Positions 1-12,065 are shown, counted from the stretch's first letter. The stretch: 64,000 nucleotides of DNA from Holothuria scabra (GCA_037179385.1 CM074187.1:42690879-42754878); one strand, 5' to 3'. The notes: a model not told the origin generated them from the letters alone. Numbers and translations are program-made.

Positions 1-904
1 AGGTAAATTGCTTCCTTAGGAAGTTTATTTCGGCAAAATGTAATATATATATACAGGTACAGCCAGGAAATTTAGATTCTGATATATAGACAAATTATTA
101 CATTAACCGCACTTGTTTTGGTCATCATTTTTTTTAAAGAATAAGCAGGATTTGGACTTGCGCGACAGGCTTAGCTGACTTAAAATGTAGTTGCCCGCAA
201 GAATGTTCAACTAGCCCCGGGCCAGCGGGCTTATGCTGATTTCGAACCCTGTTCAGCACCGTAAAGTATGCATCTGAGCTTAAGATCATCTTCCACCCAT
301 TTTACCATCATGGAAGTAAAACGTCCGGAGTTTGTGTCCATTATCGAACAAGACAAACAAACACTTAAAAAGGTTAAAAAGTGCAATAATGTTGTTTTGA
401 CAAATGAATTAAACATGTTTAATGATAGTGACAATGTTTGGGGGAGGGACTGAAGCAAGGTCAGACTACGCATAGGTGGAATTACGAGGGGGCGGTGGGG
501 GCGCACGGGGGCACTCCCCACCCCCACTTTTTTCTAAGAACTTAGTTTTTTACGTCTTAGTCTGGTTGCTTTTGCTACAAAAATACAAACTGGAACTGAC
601 AGAGCTACGCGAGTGGTACTTAATTAAGTTGTATAATGTTTAAACAGGTCACATATTGCACTGAAAACTAAATAAAAACAATATTCTTCCAATAAATATC
701 TCAACGCTGCTTTTTCGACACGTTTCCCGTGCACCCGTTTTAAATATTTCAGGATTCGGGGTTACTTCTTGTAGGATACCTTTTCCATTGTCAGTGAAAC
801 TTATCACTAGTGCCCGGGCCGTACACAGCTGAAGTTCTACCGTAACTAGTGCCAAAGGGGTAGGCAAGTAGGCTGTCGTCTTCTGGTCCCCTTCTCTGAC
901 CAAG
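1..904. other. Non-coding, probably transposon-derived; no gene recognised
   Basis: I see no exon or known protein here. A 61-codon open frame at 268-453 (+) and longer frames on the minus strand have no recognisable motif. A G-rich patch at 489-530 (alternating runs of G and C) resembles the repeat debris seen later in this region. The high density of repeats further right makes a repeat origin likely, but nothing here proves it. Confidence 0.5.
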
Positions 905-1228
905 TGCCCCCAAGCTTTCTGAAAAGGACGATGATCTTAGTTGACCCTAATCTGGAGCTCCACCCTTTTTCGGCTGAAGTGAAAAGGGGCCCACCCTTTC
1001 TCTAATTTTCATTAATTTCTCTATTGAGATGTCTCAAAAGTCTTTTTTTGGCGTGTCCCACCATAGATAAGGACTCTATAAAAACCTCACGAAAAGGACT
1101 CTCTAGGAAACCAACGGTACGTTTTTGCTTAGTACAAATATCCTCAGGGGTCACCCTTTTTCAGCTGTAGTGAAAAGGGACCACTCTTTGTCTAATTTTA
1201 TTTCAATTTCACTGTTGAAATGCAGGGG
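905..1228 (+). repeat. ~190-bp repeat, one full and one partial tandem copy
   Basis: Two successive segments share the same order of words: 'caccctttttc-gctg-agtgaaaagg', then a 'tctaattttca' stretch, then a 'ttgaaatg/ttgagatg' box. The first starts near 959 and the second near 1155, so the period is about 190 bp. A third diverged copy lies at 7500-7790, where 'taggaaacca' and 'tctaattttcatt' recur. There is no coding potential. This is a dispersed repeat family of unknown class. Confidence 0.65.
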
Positions 1229-2151
1229 TAGCGCCAGGATTAGCCCGTCAGGGGGGGGGGGGCAGAATTTCAACGCCCCGACAAAGGCGATGTTATGTCC
1301 CGGTGAGACGTGTCTTGGCAATATTTGAGGCGCGCCGAGCGCGCCGAAATTTTGGGCTTTCTTTTTAACAAATACTTAAAAATCTGGAGTTTATTTGAAG
1401 TAAAAATTAAAACTTTTGAAAGAAATTTGGCTTTTGTTGGTACTAGAAAACATTTTGGGTGCTTATTGAAGAGTCAATCCTTCATAAGGAAAAAATCAAA
1501 AACGTTATATGGGCGACAGCTGAAATTCTTTTGGGGTTACACATTGAATCGTACAAGACCTATAGGAACTAAGGCTTCGAGATGAGACTAGAAGTTTTTC
1601 CCTTTTTTGAACGAATCTTTGAAAATTAAGAGCTTATTATAATGGAGAAATTTTGGACTTTAATGGAAGAGAAGTTGTCTTTTTGGTAAGGTTACAATGA
1701 AAAATTTGGTTTCTTATATTAAGTGATATACCTTTCAGGAGCAAAATTAGGTCATGCCGGGTGATTAACAGATTTGGCTTTGGTGATTTATTTTACGGAA
1801 TATCCATCGAAATTGGAAAATTTTGCCACTTTCAACAATCTAAAGCTAATATTGGAGAAAAACTGTAATTTTATGACAGTATTGGGATTTTATGGATGAA
1901 TCTGACGTTCTCATGAGGAAAATCAAGTAGGGGGTGATCTGTTGTTTTGTTGAGGTTACTGAATATCATCATGCACATTTGTACCCTCGGACCACATTGG
2001 AGCATTCCCCCGAGGAAAATATTTGGCTTCGCATATATTTGAAGTTTTATCTTTTATTTATTGTCATAGGTGTACGGGAGCGTGTCAGTTTGGGAGGGGC
2101 AGAATTGTTTTTTTTTTTTTGTCCGAAAATGTGTTATACTGCCCGAAAGAT
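1229..2151. other. Repeat-derived AT-rich DNA flanking the LINE
   Basis: It contains a G12 tract near 1252, preceded by 'gtagcgccaggatta'. A similar arrangement ('gtggcgttgctaggat' before a G-tract) occurs at 9042-9075, so the two are probably copies of one transposon end. A GC-rich 'ggcgcgccgagcgcgcc' word lies near 1329. The open frame at 1310-1585 has no recognisable motif. A T-tract (2107-2120) precedes the LINE target site. Confidence 0.5.
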
Positions 2152-2167
2152 TATCTGAGTCGAGCAC
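2152..2167 (+). repeat. Left target-site duplication of the LINE
   Basis: The 16 bases tatctgagtcgagcac are repeated exactly at 6008-6023, directly after the LINE's A-tract. The bases outside both copies differ. This is the expected mark of target-primed reverse transcription and fixes the boundaries of the insertion. Confidence 0.93.
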
Positions 2168-5100
2168 CGAGGCCTCAGGAATTGTAAGAAGCGAAGAAAA
2201 CTTTTTGCCTTTTTTCATAGAAACAATTCCGATTTTATTTTTCTCCAACAATCACATTCAACTCAACGAGATCAAAGCATATGGGCAAATGAATGGGGTG
2301 GCAAAGCTTTTTTTGCTCATGGCACAAATTTTAGTAAAGGAGTTGCAATCTTATTGAAACTCACTGTACCATTTGATCATGTAAATGTTTTATGTGATGA
2401 CAATGGTCGATATGTTATTTTATTTATTAACGTTTGCCGTGTGAATTTAATGTTAATTAATATTTACGGACATAACCTTGACAGATCTGATCTTTTTGCA
2501 AACATTGGAGACCATATTAACAATCACGATTGGGACGCAATTATCTGGGGAGGGGACTTCAATCTTGTCTTAAATTTACAGGAAGACAAAATTGGGGGGA
2601 TACCACGTACCAAAGTTCAATGCTCGAGCAAAACTTTTTAATTTGATAGAAAGACACGATTTATTAGACATCTGGCGAGATCGTAACCCCAAAAGTAAGT
2701 TCTTTACATGGCATTCCTCTGTTGACGCATCTATCCATTGTAGGCTAGACTTTTTCTTATCTCCAGTCATCTAAAACATTTAGTTACAAATTGTTCTATC
2801 ACTTCGGTGTTTGGATCTGATCATGCTAGTGTCTCCCTGGCTCTTCAGTTAGGAGTTGAAAGAGGGAAAGGTATGTGGAAATTAAATTCTTCCCTCTTAG
2901 AAGACTCTTCTTACATTCACCTCATTTCCCAAACAATATCTGACACAGTAAATTCTTGTCGTGATCAGAACCCTTCTTTGCTATGGGAGACATGTAAATT
3001 GAACATCAGATCTGTATCCATTGAATATTCGTCGTATCTTTCCCATCAACGTAGACTTTATGAACGTTTGTTATTGAAAAGAATTTCTCATCCGGAGCAT
3101 CAGTCTGCTCTTAATTCTTCTACTGTTCATTCTATGCATTTAGACCATGCCAGCGCAGCGCTTGAAGCTCTTTACGATCAAAAGATTAAAGGTATTATTC
3201 TGCGGTCCAGGGCTAGATGGACTGAACTAGGTGAAAAAAACCAAGTATTTTCTGAATCTAGAGAAAAGAAATAGAATGTTATCTTCTATTAATGAACTTG
3301 TTTTAGAAAATAATATGGTTATCCAAGATGCTCAAGCTATAATGAATGAAACGATGAGGTTTTATCAAAATCTTTATACCAAAGATAGAAACGTATCTTC
3401 TAGTGTATTCTTTCATAATGTCCAACTGAATCATAATGTCCTTTCTATCGATCAACAGAATACCTGCGAAGGTCTGTTCACCCTTGATGAATTAAGTAGG
3501 CCTTTGTTTTCTATGCCAGCAGGTAAATCACCTGGTACTGATGGTTTACCTACGGCTTTTTACAAAGTTTTTTGGAATGAAATTGGTCCTCTTGTGGTGG
3601 ATTCTTTCAATTATTCTTATCATAGAGGTTACATCTCAGATGATCAGGGGAGGGCTTGCATAACGCTCATCCCTCAAACCGAACAAGGATCATCGTTTTC
3701 TGAAAAATTGGCGTCCAATCGCCCTCCTCAACACAGATTATAAAATTGCTGCTAAGTGCTTGGCAAATAGATTAAAAGTCGTCCTTTCTGATTTAATTGG
3801 TCCAGAACAGACTGGATTTTTGAAAGGTCGCTATATTGGTGAAAACATCCGTTTGATTCTTGATTTAATTCGTTTCTGTGATACTAATGATATTCAAGGT
3901 GTGGCAATTTTCTTAGACTACGAAAAGGCGTTTGATATGGTTGATTGGAATTTTATGTTTGACACTCCTACATATTTCAACTTTGGTCCACAATTTATTA
4001 AATGGGTTCGCACTTTGTATAACAACTCGGTCTCTTGTGTGTCAAATAACGGTCATTTCACTGATTACTTTAAGATTTCTAGGGGAGTGCGTCAGGGTTG
4101 TCCACTGAGCCCATACCTGTTCATTCTTTGTACGGAGATTTTCAACAACTTGATAATACATAATAAGGATATTGGAGGTATTTCTATCTGTGATCGTACA
4201 GTAAAAATAAGCAATTACGCCGATGACACCGTCATTATAACTGACGGTACTAGCAGTTCATTAACGGAAGTTATCAAGGTACTGAATGCTTTCACAAAAG
4301 GCTCAGGGTTAAAGGTTAATTTTGAAAAGTCCCATTTGTTTGCTTTCGGACCTTTTCATAGAAGGACACCAAATTATTTCTGTAACTTACCCTTCATATG
4401 TACAGGCGGACCCATCACTTATCTGGGAATATCTTTTACTCACCACGAAGATGACTTCTTCAGGTTAAATTACTTGCCTTAGCTTTCTAGAATCAGGTCA
4501 TTGTTAAACGTTTGGTCGTCAAGGGATTTGACACCGATTGGAAAGATTTTGTTAATAAAAACGTTCGCTTTATCTCAGTTGGTTTATTTGTTTACCGTTT
4601 TCCCAAATCCCCCTTCCTCCTTTTTTCAAGAACTAGAGAGCATTTTATACAAATTTATTTGGTCCAACAAACCCGATAAGGTGAAACGTTCTGTTCTTTA
4701 AAGTGCCAAATGTGAAGGTGGATTAGGAATGGTTGACTTATCCTCGTTTGCTTGTAGCTTAAAATTTAAATGGGTAAAAAATTATTTGCAGGATGGCTTT
4801 GCTTTTTGGAAAGTATTATTCGATAGTGAGCTTAAAAACTATGGTGGAAAATTTCTTTTTGAATGTAACTTTTCCAGTGATGATGTTATGGTAGAAAGCA
4901 AATTTATTTATGATGTCTGCTGCGCCTGGTCTTATTTTAATTTTCGTCCTCCTGATGTGTATGCCAATCAGTACATTTTAAATAACTCATATATTAAAAT
5001 TGAAAATAAACTTATCTATTCTAGAGCTCTAGTAATCTCCAAAACTTACAAAGTAAGTGATTTTTTTAATGATAGAGGCGAAGTGCTTAATTACAATGAT

Positions 5101-5830
5101 TTCTGCCACAAATATAACGTTACTGGTATTTTCCCTTTCACATTGTACTATGGAATTATTTCTGCCATCCCGAGGGAGTGGAGACTTAATCTACATGCTT
5201 CTAATGAATCCAATGATAACACAAAGCTTTTAACAATGTTTATATCTCATGCTCGTAGCAATAAAATGGTATATAACCATCTCATCAATAAAAAGACATC
5301 CAAAGCTACTGCTATTTTCAAATGGGAATCATACAGTAATTTATCATATTCCTGGTCAGATATTTTTATCATCCCCTTCAAAGCTGTTAGAGACCCCAAG
5401 ATTCAATATTTTCAGTTTCGTTACGTTCACAGAACTATAGGTTGTAATAATTTTTTATACAAGATTAAAAAGAAAAATTTCCCCCTCTTACCTTTTGTAA
5501 AGATACTCCCGAAACTTTAAGCCACTTGTTTTGGTCCTGTAAAATTACTACACGTTTTTGGAACGACATTCTATTAAATTGTTTAAAAGGGATTTTAACT
5601 TAAATCAAGATCAGGTAAATTTTGGTTTAGTCCATGAAGACACCCATCCTCTAAATTTCTTTATTTTAAATGCCAAGTATTACATATTCAATTGTAAGCT
5701 CTCGGAAACAAATCCTGATGCTGATGTATTTCATTTTAGATTCCGCTACTTACTTGAAGTAGAATACTATATCTTGCAAAAAGAAAATAAAGAATCAAGA
5801 GAACTGTATTTCAGAGAATTTTACTTGTAA
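2168..5830 (+). pseudogene. LINE ORF2 remnant: endonuclease and reverse transcriptase, broken
   Basis: An intact ORF2 protein nicks target DNA and copies the element RNA into the break. Visible parts are the endonuclease motifs GGDFNLVL (~2548), RLDFFL (~2744) and GSDHAS (~2813), and the reverse transcriptase motifs FLDYEKAFD (near 3910), RGVRQGCPLSPYLF (near 4081) and NYADDT (4213-4230). The C-terminal CKDTPETLSHLFWSC motif is followed by the last frame, 5558-5830. The frame breaks near 2597 (in a G-run), 2763, 3237, 3690, 5480 and 5578, and has in-frame stops at 4480-4482 (TAG) and 4699-4701 (TAA). The glutamate of the usual LQETH endonuclease motif reads Gln (codon 2249-2251, caa). The many breaks mean the copy is old and not translated as one protein. 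Confidence 0.92.
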
Positions 5831-6007
5831 TTAGTTTGAATTTTGTTTCCTATTTATGTATGACTTCCTTTTCTTAAGGGGTTAAAACTCACTCCTTGTT
5901 GTTACTAAAATGTAATCACTTGATTTGTATCAACGTCACATTATATGTTTGTATATATTTACGAATCCACAGTTATATCTTTTCAATAAACGAGATGGAA
6001 AAAAAAA
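2168..6007 (+). mobile_element. 5'-truncated Tx1/L1-like LINE, 3.84 kb
   Basis: This non-LTR retrotransposon lies between perfect 16-bp target-site duplications. It lacks its 5' UTR, ORF1 and the first few ORF2 residues. Reading starts inside the endonuclease at a GLRN motif typical of L1-type ORF2. The order is apurinic-type endonuclease (2168-2850), linker, reverse transcriptase (about 3480-4480, YADD at 4216-4227), a C-terminal region with a Cys/His motif (about 5480-5570), the ORF2 stop at 5828-5830, a 3' UTR with AATAAA at 5985-5990, and a terminal A-run at 5999-6007. I place it in the L1/Tx1 clade from the endonuclease plus GVRQGCPLSPYLF type reverse transcriptase and the C-terminal CCHC-like motif. 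It is clearly inactive. Confidence 0.93.
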
Positions 6008-6023
6008 TATCTGAGTCGAGCAC
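6008..6023 (+). repeat. Right target-site duplication of the LINE
   Basis: An exact 16-base copy of 2152-2167, placed immediately after the terminal A-run of the LINE. Confidence 0.93.
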
Positions 6024-6029
6024 ACAGAA

Positions 6030-6345
6030 TTTTTTGAAAAATTGAGAACCCCCGGAAAGCAGGAAATGGCATTTCCTGGGCTCGTAACTAGAATTAAAGA
6101 AGTCCTTGCTTTCAGATTTCTTTCGCAATAAAATTATTTTCACTTCAAAATACTGCCCCAAAACGAAGAATAATTTACAAACACGCATTGTTCTGTTCAG
6201 TTATCTGTTCGACTAAAACACTTTCTGTGCGGAGCGTACAGAAAATTGTTAAAAAATCTAACCCCTAAGATAGCCGGAATGGCATTTTCCAGACTTGTAA
6301 CTAGAAATGAAGCAGTCGTTATTTTGAGCCTTCCTTTAAAATGAA
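6030..6345 (+). repeat. Diverged tandem repeat, ~210-bp unit, two copies
   Basis: The words 'aaatggcatttcctgggctcg' region followed by 'taactagaa' (about 6063-6095) recur as 'ggaatggcattttccagactt' region followed by 'gtaactagaa' (about 6278-6308), roughly 210 bp later. A reverse-orientation relative lies at about 13035-13070 ('ctagttttaagactggg', then 'aaatgccattt'). It is a dispersed family of unknown class, and the LINE appears to have landed in or beside it. Confidence 0.6.
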
Positions 6346-7499
6346 AGTTTCACTTCAATAGAGGAAAACCCAACTTGGTAATGATCAGAAAAGTACCAGA
6401 TAAAAAAAAATAAGATGTAGCGGTCTTGTCTCTTTTCGGGGGGGGGGGGGGGGGGTATATGCAACGGAATTAAAAACATACAATAATGTTTTTGACTGAA
6501 TCTTCGTTGAATTCAATTGCAAGGTCCACTTAATAGATGGAATTTTTAACGTGACTGCCCGAACTCCAGACTATGAATGGTTTAACTCCCGACGTATTTG
6601 AAAATATGTCACGTTACAAGGTGACTTCAAATAAATTCTCAGTCAGACTTATGGGGAGATTTTCTCACATCACTGTTTATCATTATGTGTAGCTGACAAC
6701 GACATGGCCGATATTCATTACCTTTGTAAGAATTCGGCTGTCCGTCCGGGCAGGCCCGATGGCAGACCATTGGGTACTGCACGCACATGAACAACCTCTC
6801 GTCTGATTTTGTAAGGAGAATTCGGAATTGAGAGTTTCCTTGTAGGATATGGTCTTCTAAAATGCAAGATCAAGAAGGTCGTCCGATTGACTACAGACCC
6901 ACATCTTTTATCGTGAGTCTGTAGATGGAGGCTCCCCGACGAAATTGGATTTTCTCAACAACAGGGGGTGGGTAGCCCGTCCCCGACGGAGGCATGACCT
7001 TGCCCGCACGGATTGAAGATGGGATGAGGGATAGAAGAGCTAGTAAGAAGTGATTAAAACCGATTCAGATATGCTTTAAAATAGCATTTCAAAAGAAAAA
7101 ATAGTTCAAAAAGAAAAGAATCATGGTCATCCATCCACAAACTTCAGTCCTTTACGTTTTTCACGTTTAGGCCTGCCAGAAAGATAAAATTGACGTCCTT
7201 CCCCGACGTGGGAAGAGATAGGATAAGGTACAATGAATGAGGTTTAGCAGAGTTAAGAAGTGATTTAAAATCGATTCCGATATGTATTAAAATAGCATTA
7301 CAAAACAAAAAATATGTTCTAGATGGCCCATCCAGTAACTTCAGTCCTTGTGGAGTTTTTTATTATTTTTTTTTTTATTTTTGAGGCCTCCCCGACGAAA
7401 TCGCTGACCTTCCCGGACGGAGGGCCAGTGTTGCCCAACAGGGGGGGCCATGGCCCCCGGCCCCCGTTGGCGCCACCCCTGTTGAAATGGCGTGCCCCT
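6346..7499. other. Repeat debris, no gene recognised
   Basis: It includes a G17 tract at 6439-6455 and two similar segments. 'gattaaaaccgattcagatatg' region with 'aaaatagcatt' near 7052-7090 recurs near 7262-7302, about 210 bp away. 'ccccgacg' boxes occur near 6935, 6981, 7201 and 7390. The frame at 7323-7520 is low-complexity. No splice-bounded coding segment is apparent. Confidence 0.5.
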
Positions 7500-7790
7500 T
7501 TTCAGTTAACGGCTCTGTGAAAGTCACCTGAAAAAAGACTATTTAGGAAACCAGAGTATGTTTGTGCTTCAGTAAGAATGTCTTTAGGGGGCCACCGTTA
7601 TTCATCTACGGTTAAAATTTGCTCATCTTTTCTCTAATTTTCATTCAGTTTCATTATTGAGATGTCTTGTTAATTTTTTCGGCGCGCCTCATCATAGGCA
7701 AGGGCTGAATTCACATCACATGAAAAGCCCCTAGCTTTTTGAAAAGAAGATCTGGGGCACCAAGGAGGGAGCCCCTGAAGAACTTCAATT
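7500..7790 (+). repeat. Third copy of the ~190-bp repeat family
   Basis: The segment parallels 1090-1230: 'taggaaacca', then 'tatgtttgtgctt' where the other copy has 'tacgtttttgctt', a GGGCCACC/GGTCACC box, 'tctaattttcatt' and 'ttgagatg'. The order of words is the same with many substitutions, showing an old dispersed repeat. Confidence 0.6.
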
Positions 7791-7964
7791 TTAAGTGATC
7801 CATTCTCCCTCCCCGCACCTTCTGCATTATCTGTTCCGGCCGACTTTAATCATACGGAGTAAGGATGTAATTGATAAAAGTCAAATTGTAATATTTGTGT
7901 TCTGTTAAGTGCCCATCTTATGTAATTTAAAGTTGAAGATAAAATTTCGTAAATACCCAGGACC

Positions 7965-8105
7965 TTCCGGGGGCTTCGCCCCTTGGACCCCCACCGGGGC
8001 TTTGCCCCTGGACCCCAACAGGGGCTCTAAGGCGGGCCCCTGGGCCCTACGCCGTTAGGGGGAGCGCTTCGCTCTTACGCGGCGCCTTCGGCACCGTTTG
8101 GTAGT
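7965..8105. repeat. GC-rich hairpin cluster
   Basis: About 140 bp in which several short inverted repeats follow one another: gggg-cttcg-cccc near 7970, a similar ggggctttgcccc near 7997, gagcg-ctt-cgctc near 8062, and a ggcgccttcggcacc-type stem near 8081. The surrounding DNA is AT-rich, so the base composition changes sharply. It resembles the structured end of a transposon or a tandem hairpin repeat. No coding potential. Confidence 0.7.
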
Positions 8106-8235
8106 CTGCCCGAATTTGCTCCCCACTTTCAGGGATCAAATCCCGCCCCTGAGACTACGCATCTGGCTTGTACCACTGGCCTATAATTTTTCAGCCTAGG
8201 AGTGGCGCTATAACGAAATTTCCAATGATGTTAAT

Positions 8236-8385
8236 GGTCTTAGGGTCGTGAGGTTGGTCAAGTATGTTCAGTGAACGTAATAGCTTCTTCGGTAAGTAGT
8301 TCAAAGTTTGGTTTCGACGAACGGCCCTTTGCTAGAGGGTTGGGAGGAGTTTAGAAAACGATATTGCAAGTAACCGATAGCGGTA
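8236..8385 (+). repeat. Dispersed repeat shared with 34350-34470
   Basis: The core aacggccctttgctagaggg (8322-8341) recurs as aacggccctttgccagaggg inside intron 1 of RNF180. Both copies are preceded by 'aagtttggttt' and followed by 'agactttagaaaa/aggagtttagaaaa'. The copies are in the same orientation. The class is unknown and no coding potential is seen. Confidence 0.75.
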
Positions 8386-9444
8386 TTCCAATTCCATATA
8401 ACACCTGATAACAAGGTTTGGTAAATGATCATTCAGCCATACGGATTGGGGCACCACAATTAAGTCTTTAACGATTTGGCATGATTTTCATCATTTTAAA
8501 CTGATAAACGTTACTGAATTCATTACTGAATGAAAGCATCAAAGTCATTGTAAATTTTTCATGAAATTTTCAAAAATAAAATGAAAATGGTCAAACATTC
8601 TGGCAGCCTATAAAATCAATTATACGCATCTCAGATTCACTTCTGGTTTGGGCATGATTTTGTCTTATATGGTCTTAGGGCGGAAGGTACAAAACGTTGT
8701 GGGATGATTTTAACCAGGGAGGTGTTACGACTGCCTGTTTTAGTATACAGGCTGGGCAAACAGGAGAGTATCCCGATGTTTAAAATTTGTATTTCAAGAT
8801 GACATCAATATTTTACCTCATGCGATCTACCCTAAAAATTTCACCAAAGTTGTATGTGTGTTTGTGTGTGTGTGTGTGTGTTTGTGGGAGGGGCTTTAAC
8901 AAGCCTTGAAAATGCGAGCAAAAAAAATGCCAGCATTGATGGTGCTCCGCTAAAGTGGTCTTTGGCTTTGTCTTCAAATGTTCCCTTAGCGATGTACTGA
9001 ACGAAAAGACTTCGTCCGCTCCAGATCTCCAACAAGGGCAGTGGCGTTGCTAGGATATTTTCCAGGGGGGGGGGTGGTAAACCTCGAAAAATTCCCCCAA
9101 ACTTTTCAGTTTCAGTATAATTGCATACAAAATACGTAAATTTATGTTAATAACAAGATTATCATGACGTCATGTTACCTAAGTTAATACATGGCCTACA
9201 AGATCCTGAATCTGCCTACTTTATACATAGGATTAAGACAATGCCATCATGGGCCCGTTGTCACCCCTATCCCCAGTGATTAATTAGATTAATTTTCCGA
9301 ACCAGTCCTTTAAAAATAAGGTAAACATCATACGTCTTCCAGGTTTGCAGGGATATTATGTCTAGACAACGGTAAGCTATTGTTTTTAGCTCCATCCATG
9401 GTTAAACACTGACAGAGTAAGACCAGTCTATAACCTGCCCGGTA
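8386..9444. other. No gene recognised; microsatellite and G-tract
   Basis: It contains a (GT)n microsatellite at about 8857-8886. At 9042-9075 a 'gtggcgttgctaggat' motif precedes a run of G, like the arrangement at 1226-1262. The rest is AT-rich without recognisable exons. Confidence 0.5.
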
Positions 9445-11220
9445 CTAGCTTGTGGGATGAGAGGTGATCCCTTATCTCCGTATCTTTTTATTTTAACTGG
9501 GGAAATTTTAAATGTTTTTGTTAAAAATGACAATTCTATTCATGGTATTGTTGTTGGAGATCATGAGTACAAGATGACTCAATATGCTGATGATACCACA
9601 TTTTTTATTCAACCAGATGAACGATCTTTTCTTAATTTATACAGTAAAATAGAGACCTTTGGTAATTATACTGGGTTAAGAATCAGTGTAGATGAATGTT
9701 TTCTTGTTGGTAATGGGTCCTTATGTGGTAAACCGATTGATTTCGAACATTTTAAAGGAGATATTCATTGGGTAGGAAATGATGATTTTACAATACTTGG
9801 TATCACCTTCAATACAGATCTTTTCACTATGGTCCCGAAAAAATTATAAAGCTAACATGACTAAATTAAACAACTAGACGACAGCTCGGGGGAAGCGAAA
9901 TCTTACCGTTTTAGGAAAAATCACTGTTCTGAAGTCTCTGGTTGTGCCGAATTTCAATTATTATTTGCTTGCTCTTCCCTCACCTGTGGATCATTACGTT
10001 CAAAGCATTATATCACAGTTTTTCAAATTTATTTGGCGAAACAACCTCATCGTATTAGTAGACAACAGCTTATTCGCAATTATTCAGATGGGGGCTAGAA
10101 GTGATTGATTTTTCAAACCATATAATCTCCATAAAAACCTCATGTTTTGCTCGTTTGCTAAATAATAGAGTTAATGCCTTTCCATATTTTTATTTTAAAA
10201 AAAGTACAATGTTGACCTGGCTCACTTTTTCACAAATGGCGTTTATTATTTTGAGTTAGCACGGCAAAATATAAGTAATCCATTTTGGAAGGATGTGTTC
10301 CAGTGTTGAAAGTATTTTTGGTATATATTCCTATTCTGCTGCTAGTAATGATAAAGTTTTGATTTTAAGTCAACCAAATTGATAACAAATCTATATTTTA
10401 TCATCATTGGGTTTAAGAGTGGATTATTTTTATTAATGGTTTACTTGACGATGGGGGAAATTTCTATACGTGTGACCATTTCATTACTACTTTTAATATA
10501 AAAACAAACTTTCTCGAGTTCTATGGGATTCTTGCAGCTATTAAAACAAAGTGGCCACAGTGTCTATTGAACCTTAATGTTGGATTAAGCAATCCGGTGA
10601 ATAGTTTAATGAATGTTATTTTGAAGGGAAAACAACTTTGATGTAAGCTCATTTACGAGAAACTTTTAAACTCATCTGCCAGTTATAGTAAATCCTACAC
10701 AAAATGGTCCCGTACTCTTGATATCGGCAAAGATTCATGATCACTGTATTGTTCTATTCCCTTTTATTGTTCCAGTGATGTACAAATTAGATGGTTTCAA
10801 CAAAGGCTCCTTCACAAAATTATTCTCACTAATAAATATCTTCATCTTATGAATGCTACAGACTCTGATAAATGTACATTTTGTGGTAGTCATATCGAAA
10901 CGATTGAACATCTCTTTTGTAACTGTTATTATACGTAAGCCCTTGGGGACTATAAACATAACATCTTGGTTAAAGCTAGAGTTGACGTTGAATTAAGAAA
11001 TAATAAAGTGATATTATTTGGGGTGATTTCGCATGCGAGCTCAACTTGGTGATAATTGTAATAAAATATTGTTTTCCGCTGTAAGCAAGTGAAAATACTC
11101 CCTTCTACTGTCGGGCTATCGCTTTATTTTAAAAGATATTTCATGCTTTACTCCTATATATTGAAGAAAAACTTAAAAGTGGGCATATGGGAGCGTTATT
11201 GGTTGCCCTGGTGTAATTTA
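9445..11220 (+). mobile_element. Second Tx1/L1-like LINE fragment, strongly decayed
   Basis: The readable part begins at the reverse transcriptase motif GDPLSPYLFIL (~9466) and includes QYADDTTFF at about 9580-9606. After a break near 9850, a frame reads LTVLGKITVLKSL and FFKFIWRNN (about 9904-10050), the usual L1-type region after the polymerase. Near 10867-10930 a frame reads CTFCGSHIETIEHLFCNC, the C-terminal Cys/His motif. Endonuclease and ORF1 are absent. The order matches the LINE at 2168-6007, but the residues differ enough to be another subfamily. I could not find a clear target-site duplication, so the ends are approximate. Confidence 0.85.
9457..9849 (+). pseudogene. Reverse transcriptase fragment of LINE
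   Basis: This 130-codon open frame covers the middle of an L1-type reverse transcriptase: the motif before the active site (GDPLSPYLF), the catalytic YADD (9583-9594) and the following ILGITF segment (~9798). It starts by chance at a methionine codon within the domain. Upstream catalytic motifs (the first Asp of the triad) are not present, so it cannot be a working polymerase. Confidence 0.88.
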
Positions 11221-12060
11221 TTGGAATTAGATATATAGGCAATTTTTGAACTTTGAAAATGTTGGTTTTTATTTTATATATGCTAAAAGTGTAACAGTCT
11301 CTTCAATCATCTGTTTTTGATATTGTGATATTTATTTTCAACGGAAATTTTGATAATTAAATGAGGGAATATTTCGTTCACGAGGCTGTGATTATGTTAC
11401 TATTTATTAGCAACGTATTATCCAATAGTGCATCAAGTTGATGAACATAACATTAGCTCAACATTACGTAGGGAACTAGCTTGATGATGATTCCTATGTT
11501 CCGATCTTATAGCCTGTCAGTGTTTCGCAGTATACGCTGAACTGATCAAAATACCCTGCATGAGTACCAGAGAACATTCACGCTGGTGCAGAGAGGGCAT
11601 TTCTGCGGAATGCGAGTCAAGCGCGCTTCATGCTGCAGTGAGACAGATGAGATCTGGGGAAAAACGTTGCATGGAAATTGGAGTTATGCATGAGAAATGT
11701 TTCACGATTACTTATAGTGAGAAAACTTTAGAGAAATAGGAAAAGGGAGTATTGTTTCGTCAACTTGAAATTTCCCCAAATTCTACAAATTTTCCCAAAA
11801 CATTTTCCCAGGGGGCAACTTGCCACGCCACTGAACAAAGTAATAATCTCTGCCCAACTTATGCGCTGTAGTCTTCCCGATTCGGCAAGATTTTGCCAAT
11901 TGGGGTTGCAGCCCCGGCCCCATGTCCGATAAGGACATGCATATGACAAATACAAATCAATGACGGGCACTCCTGGTGCTCTATGCCATTTTTAGAGCAT
12001 GCGGTGAGAAAGTTAAAAAAGCATCTAAAATTTTGGACATTTTACTTTCCTATACAACAT
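11221..12060. other. No gene recognised
   Basis: AT-rich DNA following the LINE fragment. The frame on the minus strand at 11728-11970 has no known motif and lies next to a 'gccacgccactga' word often seen at transposon edges. Confidence 0.45.
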
Positions 12061-12065
12061 GTAAT

